Shown here in pieces: positions 19,649 to 28,991 of a stretch of 38,433 nucleotides of DNA (position 1 is the stretch's first letter; each line of letters begins with the position of its first letter). The notes beneath the pieces were generated by a model. The model had not been told where the DNA came from and searched no databases. It saw only the letters and a program-made list of their open reading frames with translations. Position numbers and translations under genes: made by a program. Origin of the DNA: an uncultured Flavobacteriales bacterium (GTDB lineage Bacteria > Bacteroidota > Bacteroidia > Flavobacteriales > CAJXXR01); assembly GCA_913063375.1 (NCBI GenBank), contig CAJXXR010000024.1, positions 1 through 38,433 of the forward strand, read 5' to 3'.

Positions 19649-20272
19649 ATGAAAACGATCTTACGAAATACAAGCCTGTTTATTCTCCTAATGAGTTTTG
19701 CCTTACCATTGAAAGCGCAAAACAGAAAACATCATAGAGACACAGACAATAACACGTACAACATACATGTAGCACATGAAAAAAGAGAGCTTAGAGAAAT
19801 GAAAGATTTAAGCTACAGATTTGAAAAAGCTATCATGAATAGACGATTCCATCGAGCGCATGTTATCAAACTGGAAATTTCATCCTTAATGCGACAAGAC
19901 CTGTCAAATACTAGATCAAGGTTGCAAGGTGTAAATCGCGAGATTGAACAATTAAAAAGAAAAACAAATAACCATTATAACAGAAGGAACAATCACCATC
20001 ATAAAAACAGAAGAGGGCATGGACCTCATAATGGCTCTTATACCGGAAGAAATGGTTCAAATAGGTTCTATGCAGCCTTAGAACAGGCAAAAAACCTTAA
20101 ATGGGAATTAAAAGATTTGTTAAGATATAAAAGGGAGATATCTCAAGATTTCAAGGCCACTGAAGGCCACAAAAGATTCAGTCTTAAAAATGACCGAAAA
20201 GCATTAAAAGGCTATATCTATCAAATGCGACAAGACCTAAGAATAGGTATTCAACAAAATCAATGTCACTAA
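19649..20272 (+). CDS. Secreted basic His/Arg-rich protein, unknown function
   Basis: I do not recognise a family. The ATG at 19649 gives 207 aa with a clean signal peptide (KTILRNTSLFILLMSFALPLKAQ). The longer frame from 19553 runs through the promoter box. The mature part has two helical, strongly basic halves joined by an Asn/His/Arg/Gly-rich linker (about residues 110-145). Both halves share a similar segment ending in MRQDL (SSLMRQDLSN and YIYQMRQDLRIG), suggesting an old duplication. A periplasmic or nucleic-acid- or metal-binding role is possible but unsupported. It is monocistronic, with its own promoter box and terminator. Confidence 0.7.
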   Translation: MKTILRNTSLFILLMSFALPLKAQNRKHHRDTDNNTYNIHVAHEKRELREMKDLSYRFEKAIMNRRFHRAHVIKLEISSLMRQDLSNTRSRLQGVNREIEQLKRKTNNHYNRRNNHHHKNRRGHGPHNGSYTGRNGSNRFYAALEQAKNLKWELKDLLRYKREISQDFKATEGHKRFSLKNDRKALKGYIYQMRQDLRIGIQQNQCH

Positions 20273-20300
20273 AAAAAGGCTCTTAACAGAGCTTTTTTTT
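20271..20300. terminator. Bidirectional terminator between convergent genes
   Basis: GCTCT-TAAC-AGAGC (20279-20292) is flanked by an A-run on the left and a T-run on the right. It serves the secreted protein gene (+) and the GT9 gene (-). Confidence 0.8.
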
Positions 20301-21286
20301 TATTCTTTAATTGCAAGTTTCACTGCATTTACAACTTGTTCGATTTTAATAGCATCCATAAAATTGAACAGTCTATAAATTCCTTTTCTTCTACCCAATT
20401 TTGAACTGGGCCTCATAAAATGATTTACTCCAATTTCTACAGAATGCGCTCCAGGTTTATAAGGCGCAAATCCCAATTCAGGAACCGTACCACCCCAAAG
20501 TGAAATCACAGCCTTGTTTAATGCCGATGCTATATGCATCAAACCAGTATCATGACTAATAACACAAGAAGACTTCCACAATAAATATGCAGATTCATTC
20601 AATGAATATTTTCCCGCTGTATTTATAACTTTACCCTTAGATCTAGAAGCTATCCATTCACCACGTTCAGCATCATCAGGACCTCCCAATAGAACAACAG
20701 GCAATGGCATTTCCATACAAACATCTAGAATCTTTTGTGGAGACATCATTTTCCCATCGTGTTGTCCACCAATTACGAAAGAAACAAACTTCTCCACGCC
20801 AAGATCATTTTCAATATCAACAGAAACATCTTTGGGAATGGTATAGTCTAATCCCAAACCATCGTTGACAATACCCAATGGCTTTAGTACATCAATATAG
20901 CGATCTACTATTGACTCCACCGGCATCAGATTCACCTTAAACCATACCAAAATCAACTTCCTGAAATTTAATTTATCCAATCTAGCGTAAGGAACATTAA
21001 GCCCTTTAAGCACCTTTTTCGATCGTATATTCCAATGAAGGTCGGCGACAAAGTCATAATTTTCCTTCTGTAACAGATCAATAATTTCCGAGACCTGATT
21101 CTCAATAGTAAAAACCTTATCAATATTTGGACTGGATTCCAATATCCCTTTAAATGACTTTTTCGAAAGGTAGTGCACTTCATAGCCTGCCGCCTTCAAT
21201 AATCTAGGAACTGGACTTGTTAGAACTATATCTCCAATCGAGCTAAAGCGAATAATCAGAATTTTCTTGGACTTGTTATCAATCAT
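20300..21286 (-). CDS. Glycosyltransferase family 9 (ADP-heptose:LPS heptosyltransferase-like)
   Basis: The 328-aa GT-B enzyme begins KILIIRFSSIGDIVLTSPVPRLLKAAGYEVHYL, the GT9 N-terminal signature. It carries VISHDTGLMHIASAL, the sugar-nucleotide site (SxDTGxMHxA). It probably adds a heptose or related sugar to the LPS core on the cytoplasmic face. It stands alone rather than in an LPS cluster. A TATTTTTG box ends 4 nt before the ATG. Confidence 0.9.
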   Translation of the reverse strand: MIDNKSKKILIIRFSSIGDIVLTSPVPRLLKAAGYEVHYLSKKSFKGILESSPNIDKVFTIENQVSEIIDLLQKENYDFVADLHWNIRSKKVLKGLNVPYARLDKLNFRKLILVWFKVNLMPVESIVDRYIDVLKPLGIVNDGLGLDYTIPKDVSVDIENDLGVEKFVSFVIGGQHDGKMMSPQKILDVCMEMPLPVVLLGGPDDAERGEWIASRSKGKVINTAGKYSLNESAYLLWKSSCVISHDTGLMHIASALNKAVISLWGGTVPELGFAPYKPGAHSVEIGVNHFMRPSSKLGRRKGIYRLFNFMDAIKIEQVVNAVKLAIKE

Positions 21287-21290
21287 AGCA

Positions 21291-21298
21291 CAAAAATA
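21291..21298 (-). promoter_or_regulatory. -7 box directly before the GT9 gene
   Basis: TATTTTTG on the minus strand is separated from the ATG by only 4 nt, so a leaderless or near-leaderless transcript is predicted if it is used. Confidence 0.5.
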
Positions 21299-21407
21299 AA
21301 AAATGATTTGTGAATAACTCTTTCAGTTCCCTTTCTTTTAAAGAAGGAACGGATGAAAATCATTATAACATAACAATAACTCTCTAAAAATGAGTTTTTT
21401 GTGTTAT

Positions 21408-21429
21408 TTCTCACTAAAAACAGTGAGAA
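21408..21429. promoter_or_regulatory. Hairpin/dyad between divergent GT9 and rpoN genes
   Basis: TTCTCACT (21408-21415) and AGTGAGAA (21422-21429) are perfect 8-bp arms with a 6-nt spacer, 60 bp before rpoN. No proper T-run follows on the plus strand, so it may be an operator. Confidence 0.35.
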
Positions 21430-21489
21430 GAATTTAAGAAAACGCACAATTTTTATTAAATTGGTATAATAATTGATAACGCGACCAAA

Positions 21490-22956
21490 ATGCTTAAACA
21501 AAGTCTACAGCAAAAATTACAACAAAAACTTTCCCCTCAACAAATTCAGTTAATGAAACTGATTCAACTTCCTACGCTTGAATTTGAGCAGAAGTTGAAA
21601 AGTGAAATTGAGGAGAATCCAGCTTTAGACGAAGGCAAGGAAGGCTCTGAGAATGACGAATTAGATTTCACCAAGGATGAAGAGTCCAATAATGACGACG
21701 ATCAATATATTGAAGCCGTTGAAATTAATGTGGATGAATACCTAAGTGATGATGAAACCCCAGCCTATAGATTGAATGCAAACAACTATAGTGCAGATGA
21801 TGAAGAAAAACAAATCCCCTACGCGACAGGGACATCATTTACTGAATTCTTAAAAAATCAATTAAATCTAAAAAAGGTTACTGAAGAAGACTACGCAATT
21901 GCCATATTCCTTATAGGAAGTATCAATGAAAATGGCTACTTGAGAAGAGATCTGAATCATATCATTGACGATCTGGCCTTTTCAAGCAATCTATTTGTTG
22001 AATTAGAACAATTAGAAAAGGGACTGCGTCTAATTCAAACTTTTGACCCTCCAGGTGTTGGTGCTAAAGACCTAAAGGAATGTTTGATTATCCAACTTAA
22101 AAGAAAAGGAGAATGCCCAAGTATTAACCTAGCCATTAGTATTTTGGTTCGATACTTTGAATCCTTTACAAAAAAGCACTACTCTAAAATTTGTTCAAGG
22201 TTATCCATTACAGAAGAAGAATTAAAAAAGGCAATAAGTGAAATCTCAAAATTAAACCCAAAACCTGGTAATTCAATCTCTCAATCTGGAGACAAAAATA
22301 TACAACAAATTGTCCCTGATTTTGAAATCAGAATTGTAGAAGGAGAACTAGAGCTCTTGTTAAATGGTAGGAATGCTCCAGATCTAAAGATTAGCAAAAG
22401 CTATGTAAATATGCTACAGAGCTACAAAGAGACTAAAGGACAAGCAAATAAGGCTCAAAAAGAAGCTGTTTTATTCGTTAAACAAAAGTTGGATTCTGCT
22501 AAATGGTTTATTGACGCAATAAAGCAAAGACAAAACACTTTAATGGTTACTATGGGCTCCATTATGAAATATCAAAATGAATATTTTATAACCGGAGATG
22601 AGCGCAAATTGAAACCTATGATTCTGAAAGACATTGCTGATGATATCAAAATGGATATCTCTACTGTATCTAGGGTCGCTAACAGTAAATTTGTTCAAAC
22701 TCCTTATGGTACTAAATTGATTAAAGAATTCTTTTCAGAATCCATGAAAAACGACCAGGGAGAAGATGTTTCAACTAAGGAAATTAAAAATATTCTTAAA
22801 GAACTAATCTTCACTGAAGAAAAAAGAAAACCACTTACAGATGAAGCTTTAGCTAAGCAGCTTAAGGAGAAAGGTTATCCGATCGCAAGAAGAACGGTTG
22901 CCAAATATCGTGAACAATTAAATATTCCAGTTGCTAGACTAAGAAAGCAAATCTAG
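21490..22956 (+). CDS. rpoN: RNA polymerase sigma-54 factor
   Basis: Sigma-54 directs RNA polymerase to -24/-12 promoters and needs AAA+ activators. The Gln-rich region I is at the start (LKQSLQQKLQQKLSPQQIQLM...EIEENPAL). An acidic region II (about 50-110), the core-binding domain, a helix-turn-helix (DIADDIKMDISTVSRVANSKF) and the RpoN box ARRTVAKYRE near the C-terminus follow. At 488 aa it is complete. The next gene starts on the base after its stop. Confidence 0.97.
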   Translation: MLKQSLQQKLQQKLSPQQIQLMKLIQLPTLEFEQKLKSEIEENPALDEGKEGSENDELDFTKDEESNNDDDQYIEAVEINVDEYLSDDETPAYRLNANNYSADDEEKQIPYATGTSFTEFLKNQLNLKKVTEEDYAIAIFLIGSINENGYLRRDLNHIIDDLAFSSNLFVELEQLEKGLRLIQTFDPPGVGAKDLKECLIIQLKRKGECPSINLAISILVRYFESFTKKHYSKICSRLSITEEELKKAISEISKLNPKPGNSISQSGDKNIQQIVPDFEIRIVEGELELLLNGRNAPDLKISKSYVNMLQSYKETKGQANKAQKEAVLFVKQKLDSAKWFIDAIKQRQNTLMVTMGSIMKYQNEYFITGDERKLKPMILKDIADDIKMDISTVSRVANSKFVQTPYGTKLIKEFFSESMKNDQGEDVSTKEIKNILKELIFTEEKRKPLTDEALAKQLKEKGYPIARRTVAKYREQLNIPVARLRKQI

Positions 22957-23610
22957 ATGGGCAAGACATTCAACCAGACTATTGCCTCAATCATATCCTA
23001 TCTATTTCATCCAATATGGGTCCCTTCAATTACGACCTACTATTTGATTCAATTGTATCAACAGCAAATGATGGAAGGTGTTGATGGGCTCCTACTGAAA
23101 ATAACCGTATTATTTTCAGTTGTACTTCCGCTCTTTTCAAGTATTTTGCTCAAATTGACTGGGGTCATTTCCTCCCTAAAAATGCCTATTTCCTCGGAAA
23201 GAAGAATTCCACTTTTTTTAAGCTTTTCCTATTTTTTAATCATGGCGCATTTATTCAATGCACTTCAGGTTATACCCTTCGATTTTATACTAATGGCCTT
23301 TGGTGCCGCCCTGTCAATATTCACAGCACTAATACTATTACCTTATAGTAAGGTAAGCATCCACACATTAAGCATAGGAAGTATTTGGGGAGTCATCTTT
23401 GCCATCTCACAAAGCTATCAAACGAATTTGTTTGGTATGCTAATTCTCCTTAGTCTAATTGCAGGGCTAGTAGGCTTTTCTAGATTGAGCTTAAAGGCGC
23501 ATTCCCCTGCGCAGATCTATTCCGGTTTTCTAATTGGCTTATCCTTTCAAATAATTTGCTTTTTATTTCAGGATCTAGTTTATCATATTCTTAATTTCAA
23601 AATACTTTAA
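22957..23610 (+). CDS. Polytopic membrane protein, degenerate PAP2-phosphatase-like
   Basis: The 217-aa chain has about six hydrophobic helices. PAP2 phosphatase motif positions can be traced: K-x6-R in KMPISSERR (the usual RP is RR), a His in KVSIHTLSIGS where PSGH is expected, and SRLSLKAHSPAQIYSGFLIG resembling SRx5Hx3D but with Gln for the Asp. The two His are kept but flanking residues differ, so it may be a diverged phosphatase or a non-catalytic relative. The ATG abuts the rpoN stop. Its stop codon overlaps the convergent TPR gene's stop. Confidence 0.6.
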   Translation: MGKTFNQTIASIISYLFHPIWVPSITTYYLIQLYQQQMMEGVDGLLLKITVLFSVVLPLFSSILLKLTGVISSLKMPISSERRIPLFLSFSYFLIMAHLFNALQVIPFDFILMAFGAALSIFTALILLPYSKVSIHTLSIGSIWGVIFAISQSYQTNLFGMLILLSLIAGLVGFSRLSLKAHSPAQIYSGFLIGLSFQIICFLFQDLVYHILNFKIL

Positions 23611-25043
23611 TTTATCCGCTCTTCAGCTAGGACAGCCAAATGATACTTTGCCTTTGATTTTATATCCTTTTCGAATGGGAATTTAGAATACGTTAAAACG
23701 GAATCTAGATGATTGACAGCTTGCCATTTCTTTCCAATTGACTTATAATATAAGCCTAATTTCAATGCTGCTTTTGGGGCAAAATAGAGATTTAACTTTT
23801 TACTATTATTAAAGACCTTTTCAAAATATTGAATGGCCTCTTCAAGCGCACCTAACTCCCAATAATTATTAGCCAACCTATAGTCCAACTCTACCTGCTC
23901 AATAACCCCTTCTGGATTACATTTCTTTAATACATCTATAGCTTCTTGATACTTACCAGAATCATACAGCAGGGTTGCAACAACCATATTCTTAGACCTT
24001 TTTAACTTTACAGCTTGTAGAGCCAGTTTATCTGGCCCCATTTTACTATCTCCGGCTTGTAACACCATTCTATCGTACGTCTCACTTTCATTGTCAAGGC
24101 CTTTATACAAGGAAAAATTGGACAGGTAATAGGCCGCAGATTTAATATAACCATTGGAACGATTTACAATAATAAACTTTTTGAGCAGAGACTCACATCT
24201 ATCATCTTGCAAAATATAATACCCTTTTCCCAGATAGTAATTCAAAAAATTAGCTTTATTCCCAGAGGAAGCTTTTTCTAGGCATTGCAATGCCAATTCT
24301 GGCTCTCTGTTCTTGAAGGCATGTAGGGATTTAATTAAATGATAGATAGGTAAGTTACTTTTAAACTCGGTCTTTTCTTGAATATTTACAAATTGCTTTA
24401 GACTATAATGAAGGTTCAAATAGTCCAGCATAATAATAACTTCATCGCGATATATCCCAACCAATTTATCCTCTTTAAGTAGGCTATAAAGGACTTGGAC
24501 ATCTTTTTGCAAATCACCTTTCATACCAAGAAGACTTGCGAATTTCTTGTACTGTTCCGGCATTACCGCAATAGCAATTCTAAGAAATCTATACCCAATT
24601 TGAGCAGGTGCATAATCAGGAAAATCATTTAATAATTTCTCGTAATTATTATATGCCCTAAACAAATGGACTGCAGAAGCAGCCCCTTTTTGGTCTTGCA
24701 TTTGAAGAACACCTAACATTAGTTCACTTTCCGCCAAGAAATGAGCTTTAATAACCAATGGTAGGTTTTCTTTTTTGAGTTGTTTGATATTACGGGAAAC
24801 CTGTTTTGTTATTTCTGAGATTTCACTTGGTCCCGCATTTAATAAGACTTGAATGAATAAGTTCTTATTATCTGTAAACTCCTTCCAACCCGCAGGTAAA
24901 TTATTCAAGGTGGCATTAGCCTTCTGAAACTGAAATGAATAGGCATACCTAAGGGCCACATCCCCCTTTGACCCTTTTGCAGATGTAGAGAAAGGAATAA
25001 GGAAACAATAACCTATTATAAAAAATTGAAAGAGTATTCGCAT
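23607..25043 (-). CDS. Secreted TPR-repeat protein, function unknown
   Basis: The 478-aa protein has a signal peptide (MRILFQFFIIGYCFLIPFSTSA) and many helix pairs. TPR-like units are clear at the C-terminus (LDYRLANNYWELGALEEAIQYFEKVF and following). An all-helical scaffold in the periplasm is likely. Nothing indicates a catalytic role. The gene begins about 20 bp after the terminator of the zinc-ribbon gene and ends in a 4-bp overlap with the convergent membrane-protein gene. Confidence 0.72.
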   Translation of the reverse strand: MRILFQFFIIGYCFLIPFSTSAKGSKGDVALRYAYSFQFQKANATLNNLPAGWKEFTDNKNLFIQVLLNAGPSEISEITKQVSRNIKQLKKENLPLVIKAHFLAESELMLGVLQMQDQKGAASAVHLFRAYNNYEKLLNDFPDYAPAQIGYRFLRIAIAVMPEQYKKFASLLGMKGDLQKDVQVLYSLLKEDKLVGIYRDEVIIMLDYLNLHYSLKQFVNIQEKTEFKSNLPIYHLIKSLHAFKNREPELALQCLEKASSGNKANFLNYYLGKGYYILQDDRCESLLKKFIIVNRSNGYIKSAAYYLSNFSLYKGLDNESETYDRMVLQAGDSKMGPDKLALQAVKLKRSKNMVVATLLYDSGKYQEAIDVLKKCNPEGVIEQVELDYRLANNYWELGALEEAIQYFEKVFNNSKKLNLYFAPKAALKLGLYYKSIGKKWQAVNHLDSVLTYSKFPFEKDIKSKAKYHLAVLAEERIN

Positions 25044-25064
25044 GAAATAAATATACTCAAAAAA

Positions 25065-25092
25065 AAAGAAGGAATCTTTCGATTCCTTCTTT
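25065..25092 (-). terminator. Intrinsic terminator after the zinc-ribbon gene
   Basis: A 12-bp stem AAAGAAGGAATC/GATTCCTTCTTT has a GAAA tetraloop on the minus strand and is followed by a T-run. The next gene's ATG (25043) is only about 20 bp downstream. Confidence 0.88.
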
Positions 25093-25118
25093 AAAATATT
25101 TATCAGTTTTGCTAATGA

Positions 25119-25874
25119 CTAGTCATTCGTTTCGACGATATTAACGTCTACTAAAATTCTACCACAGTGTTCACAAACAATAATTTTCTTTCTACTTGCA
25201 ATATCAACCTGACGTTGAGGAGGAATTTTACTAAAACAACCACCACATGAATCTCTATCGATCTTTACAACTGCCAAGCCGTTACGAGCATTTCCTCTCA
25301 AACGTTTGTAAGCAGTAAGCAATCTATCATCGATTACTGTTTCAGCATCCAACTGACTCTTCATCAATTGTTCTTGTTCCTTCTTTGTCTCTCCAACAAT
25401 TTTATCCAACTCACCTTTCTTCGCATCCAAATCTTTTGTACGCTCTGAAATTCTTTCAGATGAGGTTTGAATAGACATATTCTTTTGTTGAATCTTAGCC
25501 TTGAATTCACGAATATGCTTTTCAGCTAATTCAACTTCCAAACCTTGAAACTCAACTTCCTTCATCAAAGCTTCGTACTCTCTATTGTTACGAACCTTAT
25601 CTTGTTGCTTTTTATATTTAGCTGTAAGGGTATTCGCATTTGCAATCAACTCATTTCTATCAATGATAGACATCTCAAAGCTTTGGCTTTCTGATTTGAT
25701 TTTTTCAATACGTGTATTCAAACCAGCAATCTCGTCTTCTAGGTCTTGTACCTCAAGTGGCAATTCTCCACGAAGCGTGTTGATTTGGTCAATTTCAGAA
25801 TCTATTTCCTGAAGTTTATATAGAGCTAGTAGCTTATCTTCTACTGTATATTCTGCCGCCTGACTTTTCTTCAT
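25119..25874 (-). CDS. Coiled-coil C4 zinc-ribbon protein
   Basis: The 251-aa protein has a long coiled coil (about residues 15-190) followed by a zinc ribbon with Cys at about 210, 213, 234 and 237 (CGGC...CEHC). This is the widespread bacterial family of the chlamydial CdsZ/CT398 type; nucleic-acid or secretion-related roles have been proposed, but its function here is unknown. Its ATG lies 1 bp after the Nif3-like gene, the usual pairing in many bacteria. Confidence 0.85.
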   Translation of the reverse strand: MKKSQAAEYTVEDKLLALYKLQEIDSEIDQINTLRGELPLEVQDLEDEIAGLNTRIEKIKSESQSFEMSIIDRNELIANANTLTAKYKKQQDKVRNNREYEALMKEVEFQGLEVELAEKHIREFKAKIQQKNMSIQTSSERISERTKDLDAKKGELDKIVGETKKEQEQLMKSQLDAETVIDDRLLTAYKRLRGNARNGLAVVKIDRDSCGGCFSKIPPQRQVDIASRKKIIVCEHCGRILVDVNIVETND

Positions 25875-25875
25875 C

Positions 25876-26970
25876 TTAATAGTAATTGATCGGATTCGTA
25901 TTATGAGTCGATTTGCAAATGGCGAAATTACGGAATTTTTCTTGAATTCTCTCTACAATTAACTCAATCGTATAATGTTCACTCTCAAAATGTCCTATAT
26001 CTGCAATAATTATGTTGTTTTCAGCATCAAAGAACTCGTGATACTTAAAGTCCCCAGTGATAAAAATATCTGCATTTGCTGCCAATGCATTTTTCAACAA
26101 AAATGAACCACTTCCGCCACAGAGAGCCACTTTCTGAATATTTTTTCCCGTATCATTAGTATATCTGACGCAGCCTATCTCCATTTTATTTTTCAAAAAT
26201 GGTAGAAAACTTGATAGAGGCATGGGAATTTCAAGCTCACCGATCATTCCAGAACCCAAATAATTATTTTTATTCTCAAGTCCCAAAATAGAATAGGCAA
26301 CCTCTTCATAAGGGTGCACCTTCTTAAGCACTGATTCCATCTTCCCTATTAAGTAACTTGGAAAGATCATTTCCAGTCGGGTCTCCTTCTCTCTATGAAG
26401 ACTATTTATTTCACCCAAATAAGGTTGGGATCCATCTAGAGGTTTAAAGGTCCCCTCTCCTTTTGATTGGAAACCACAATCTGAATAATTCCCTAGTTTC
26501 CCGGCACCAGCATTTGCTAAAGCTACACGAAGTTCTTCCGCATTAGCCTCAGGAACATAGGTCACCAACTGACTTAATTTACCGGCCTTAGGGGCTAAAA
26601 TAGAGGTATTAATCAATCCTAATTTATCAGCAATCTTTTTATTTACCCCTGTCGGGACATTGTCCAAATTAGTATGTATAGCAAACAAAGCAATCCTATT
26701 CTCAATGGCTTTGATCACGGTTCGTTCGACATAATTCTTACCTGTCAACCTTTTCAAACCACCAAAAACAACAGGATGGTGAGACACTATTATATTACAG
26801 CCTTTTGAGATAGCCTCATCCACGACTTCTTCGGTACAATCCAAACTAACTAAAACACCTTCAATTTCTCGATTTTGATCACCTACTAATAGACCGGAAT
26901 TATCATAACTTTCTTGATAAGCTCCGGGAGCCCATTCTTCTAAGAAATCACAAAGTTCTTTTATCTTCAT
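25876..26970 (-). CDS. Nif3-like dinuclear metal centre protein (YbgI/YqfO family)
   Basis: The family forms hexameric toroids with a dinuclear metal site; some members have been annotated GTP cyclohydrolase I type 2, but the physiological reaction is uncertain. Metal ligands are visible in IIVSHHPVVFGG (N-terminal) and DIGHFESEH (C-terminal). At 364 aa it is the long form, with a central PII/CutA-like insertion (about 125-230). A TATCTTTG box lies 17 bp upstream. The zinc-ribbon gene follows in the same operon. Confidence 0.9.
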   Translation of the reverse strand: MKIKELCDFLEEWAPGAYQESYDNSGLLVGDQNREIEGVLVSLDCTEEVVDEAISKGCNIIVSHHPVVFGGLKRLTGKNYVERTVIKAIENRIALFAIHTNLDNVPTGVNKKIADKLGLINTSILAPKAGKLSQLVTYVPEANAEELRVALANAGAGKLGNYSDCGFQSKGEGTFKPLDGSQPYLGEINSLHREKETRLEMIFPSYLIGKMESVLKKVHPYEEVAYSILGLENKNNYLGSGMIGELEIPMPLSSFLPFLKNKMEIGCVRYTNDTGKNIQKVALCGGSGSFLLKNALAANADIFITGDFKYHEFFDAENNIIIADIGHFESEHYTIELIVERIQEKFRNFAICKSTHNTNPINYY

Positions 26971-26987
26971 TAAGCTAGATTTATACC

Positions 26988-26995
26988 CAAAGATA
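26988..26995 (-). promoter_or_regulatory. -7 box for the Nif3-zinc-ribbon operon
   Basis: TATCTTTG on the minus strand ends 17 bp before the ATG at 26970. Confidence 0.55.
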
Positions 26996-27080
26996 ACAAT
27001 AGCAGAAGGATTGAAAAATTAATTAAATAACATCTGAAATTTATCCTATTATTTTAGCCCACTTAATGGAAGCAATGCCT

Positions 27081-27088
27081 TATTTTTG
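27081..27088 (+). promoter_or_regulatory. -7 box for the ABC-F gene
   Basis: TATTTTTG ends 28 bp before the ATG at 27117. It lies downstream of the alternative ATG at 27066, which argues against that longer start. Confidence 0.55.
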
Positions 27089-27116
27089 CCCGACAAAATA
27101 CACCCAAATTGTATCT

Positions 27117-28991
27117 ATGAATTATCTATCGGTTGAATTACTTACCAAATCATTTGGTGAACGTGTCTTATTTGAAGACGTTTCTTTTGGTATCGACAAG
27201 GGAGACAAAGTAGCCCTTATAGCTAAAAATGGAGCTGGTAAAAGTACCTTAATGGGACTATTGGCAGAAAGAGACACTGCGGATAGTGGATCTATCGTTT
27301 TTAGAAAAGGTCTTCGTGTAGCTTTCCTTGATCAAGATAGTAATTTTGATGGATACAATAGTATTGAAGAAGTTATCTACGAAGCTGATCATCCGCAAGT
27401 ACAAGCTTCAAAAGCCTATAGCTTAGCCCTGGAAAACACCGATGATACAGATGCCTTTCAAAAGGCCCTAGACATGATGGAGGAAACGCAAGCATGGGAC
27501 GTAGAGGCTAGAATAAAAGACGTACTTTATAGTCTTCAATTGGAAGATCATCTTAAAAAACCTCTTGGATTACTCTCTGGAGGTCAAAAGAAAAGATTAG
27601 CCCTAAGTAAAGTATTGATTGAGCAACCGGATCTTTTAGTTTTGGATGAGCCAACCAACCACTTAGACCTAAGTATGATTGAATGGTTACAAACCTATCT
27701 GAATCAATCATCAATGACCCTATTTATGGTAACGCACGACAGGTATTTCTTGGATGCCATTTGTAATACCATTTTAGAAATGGAGGACGAGTCAATCTAT
27801 AGATACAAAGGGAATTACGGTTATTATTTAGAGAAAAAACAGTTACGAGAAGAAGAATTGAAGGTTACCATAGGTAAGGCCAAAAACCTATTCAAAAAAG
27901 AATTGGAATGGATGAGAAGGCAACCAAAGGCTCGTGGGACAAAATCCAAAGCGAGAATAGATAGCTTTCAAGATATCAAAAAAGTAGCTAAACAAAATAC
28001 AAAGAAGGAGGAAGTTCAGTTGGAGATCCAAATGCAACGATTGGGATCAAAAATAATGGAACTTCACCATCTTAATAAATCATTCGATGATCATAAAATC
28101 CTAGAAGATTTCAATTATACCTTTGTCAACAGAGATAGAATTGGAATAGTAGGGAAAAACGGAGCAGGGAAAACTACTTTCCTAAATATGCTGTGTGGAG
28201 ATGAGCCATATGATGCTGGAAAAATAGTTCATGGCGAAACACTAAGGATTGGCTATTATACCCAAGAGGGAATGTCCATTCCAGATGACAAACGAGTTAT
28301 TGAGGTAGTTAAGGATGTTGCTGAAGTAATCCCTTTAAATAAAGGTAGAAAATTGACTGCGGCCCAACTACTTGAACGTTTCCTTTTCACCAAGGATGCT
28401 CAATGGTCAATGGTTTCAAAATTAAGTGGTGGTGAAAAGAAAAGGTTATATCTACTAACCATTTTGATGAAGAATCCAAATTTCTTAATTCTGGATGAGC
28501 CTACGAATGATTTGGATATCGCTACCCTAAATATCTTGGAAGAATTCCTTGATGAATTCCCAGGATGCCTTATCATCATTTCTCACGATAGGTACTTTAT
28601 GGATAGGTTAGTAGACCATCTATTCGTATTTGAAGGAGAAGGAAAAATTAAAGATTTCCCAGGAAACTATACAGATTATAGACTTGCAAAAAGCACTAGC
28701 AAGGCAGAGAAACCCGTTGCTATTACTACAAAGAAGGAGGAACCAAAAGATAAGGTGTCTCACCAAAATCGCGAGCAAAAACTTTCCTTTAAAGAGAAAA
28801 GAGAGCTAGAGGATCTGGAGGGTAAAATGGAGAAAATAGAACAAGAAAAAAACACCATCAGCCAAGAATTCTACAAAGAGGACCAGGATCCGGAGATAAT
28901 CGCCAAACTTTCTATCCGCCTGCACGAAATTGAACAACAATCTGAAGAAATGATGACGCGTTGGATGGAACTATCTGAAAAGCAAGGATGA
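27117..28991 (+). CDS. ABC-F family ATPase, Uup-like
   Basis: The chain has two ABC ATPase domains and no membrane segments. Walker A motifs are AKNGAGKST and GKNGAGKTT. Signatures are LSGGQKKRLAL and LSGGEKKRLYL. A linker with QPKARGTKSKARIDSF lies between the domains. A C-terminal coiled coil (about 560-624) resembles the DNA-binding tail of Uup. ABC-F proteins act on ribosomes (translation factors or antibiotic protection); Uup-like is most likely. I start at 27117 (624 aa, MNYLSVELLTKSFGERVLF). The stop overlaps the next start (ATGA). Confidence 0.9.
   Translation: MNYLSVELLTKSFGERVLFEDVSFGIDKGDKVALIAKNGAGKSTLMGLLAERDTADSGSIVFRKGLRVAFLDQDSNFDGYNSIEEVIYEADHPQVQASKAYSLALENTDDTDAFQKALDMMEETQAWDVEARIKDVLYSLQLEDHLKKPLGLLSGGQKKRLALSKVLIEQPDLLVLDEPTNHLDLSMIEWLQTYLNQSSMTLFMVTHDRYFLDAICNTILEMEDESIYRYKGNYGYYLEKKQLREEELKVTIGKAKNLFKKELEWMRRQPKARGTKSKARIDSFQDIKKVAKQNTKKEEVQLEIQMQRLGSKIMELHHLNKSFDDHKILEDFNYTFVNRDRIGIVGKNGAGKTTFLNMLCGDEPYDAGKIVHGETLRIGYYTQEGMSIPDDKRVIEVVKDVAEVIPLNKGRKLTAAQLLERFLFTKDAQWSMVSKLSGGEKKRLYLLTILMKNPNFLILDEPTNDLDIATLNILEEFLDEFPGCLIIISHDRYFMDRLVDHLFVFEGEGKIKDFPGNYTDYRLAKSTSKAEKPVAITTKKEEPKDKVSHQNREQKLSFKEKRELEDLEGKMEKIEQEKNTISQEFYKEDQDPEIIAKLSIRLHEIEQQSEEMMTRWMELSEKQG

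Noticed and set aside
27066..27116. Earlier ATG of the ABC-F gene
   Set aside because: It lies upstream of the -7 box at 27081 and adds 17 residues unlike the family.
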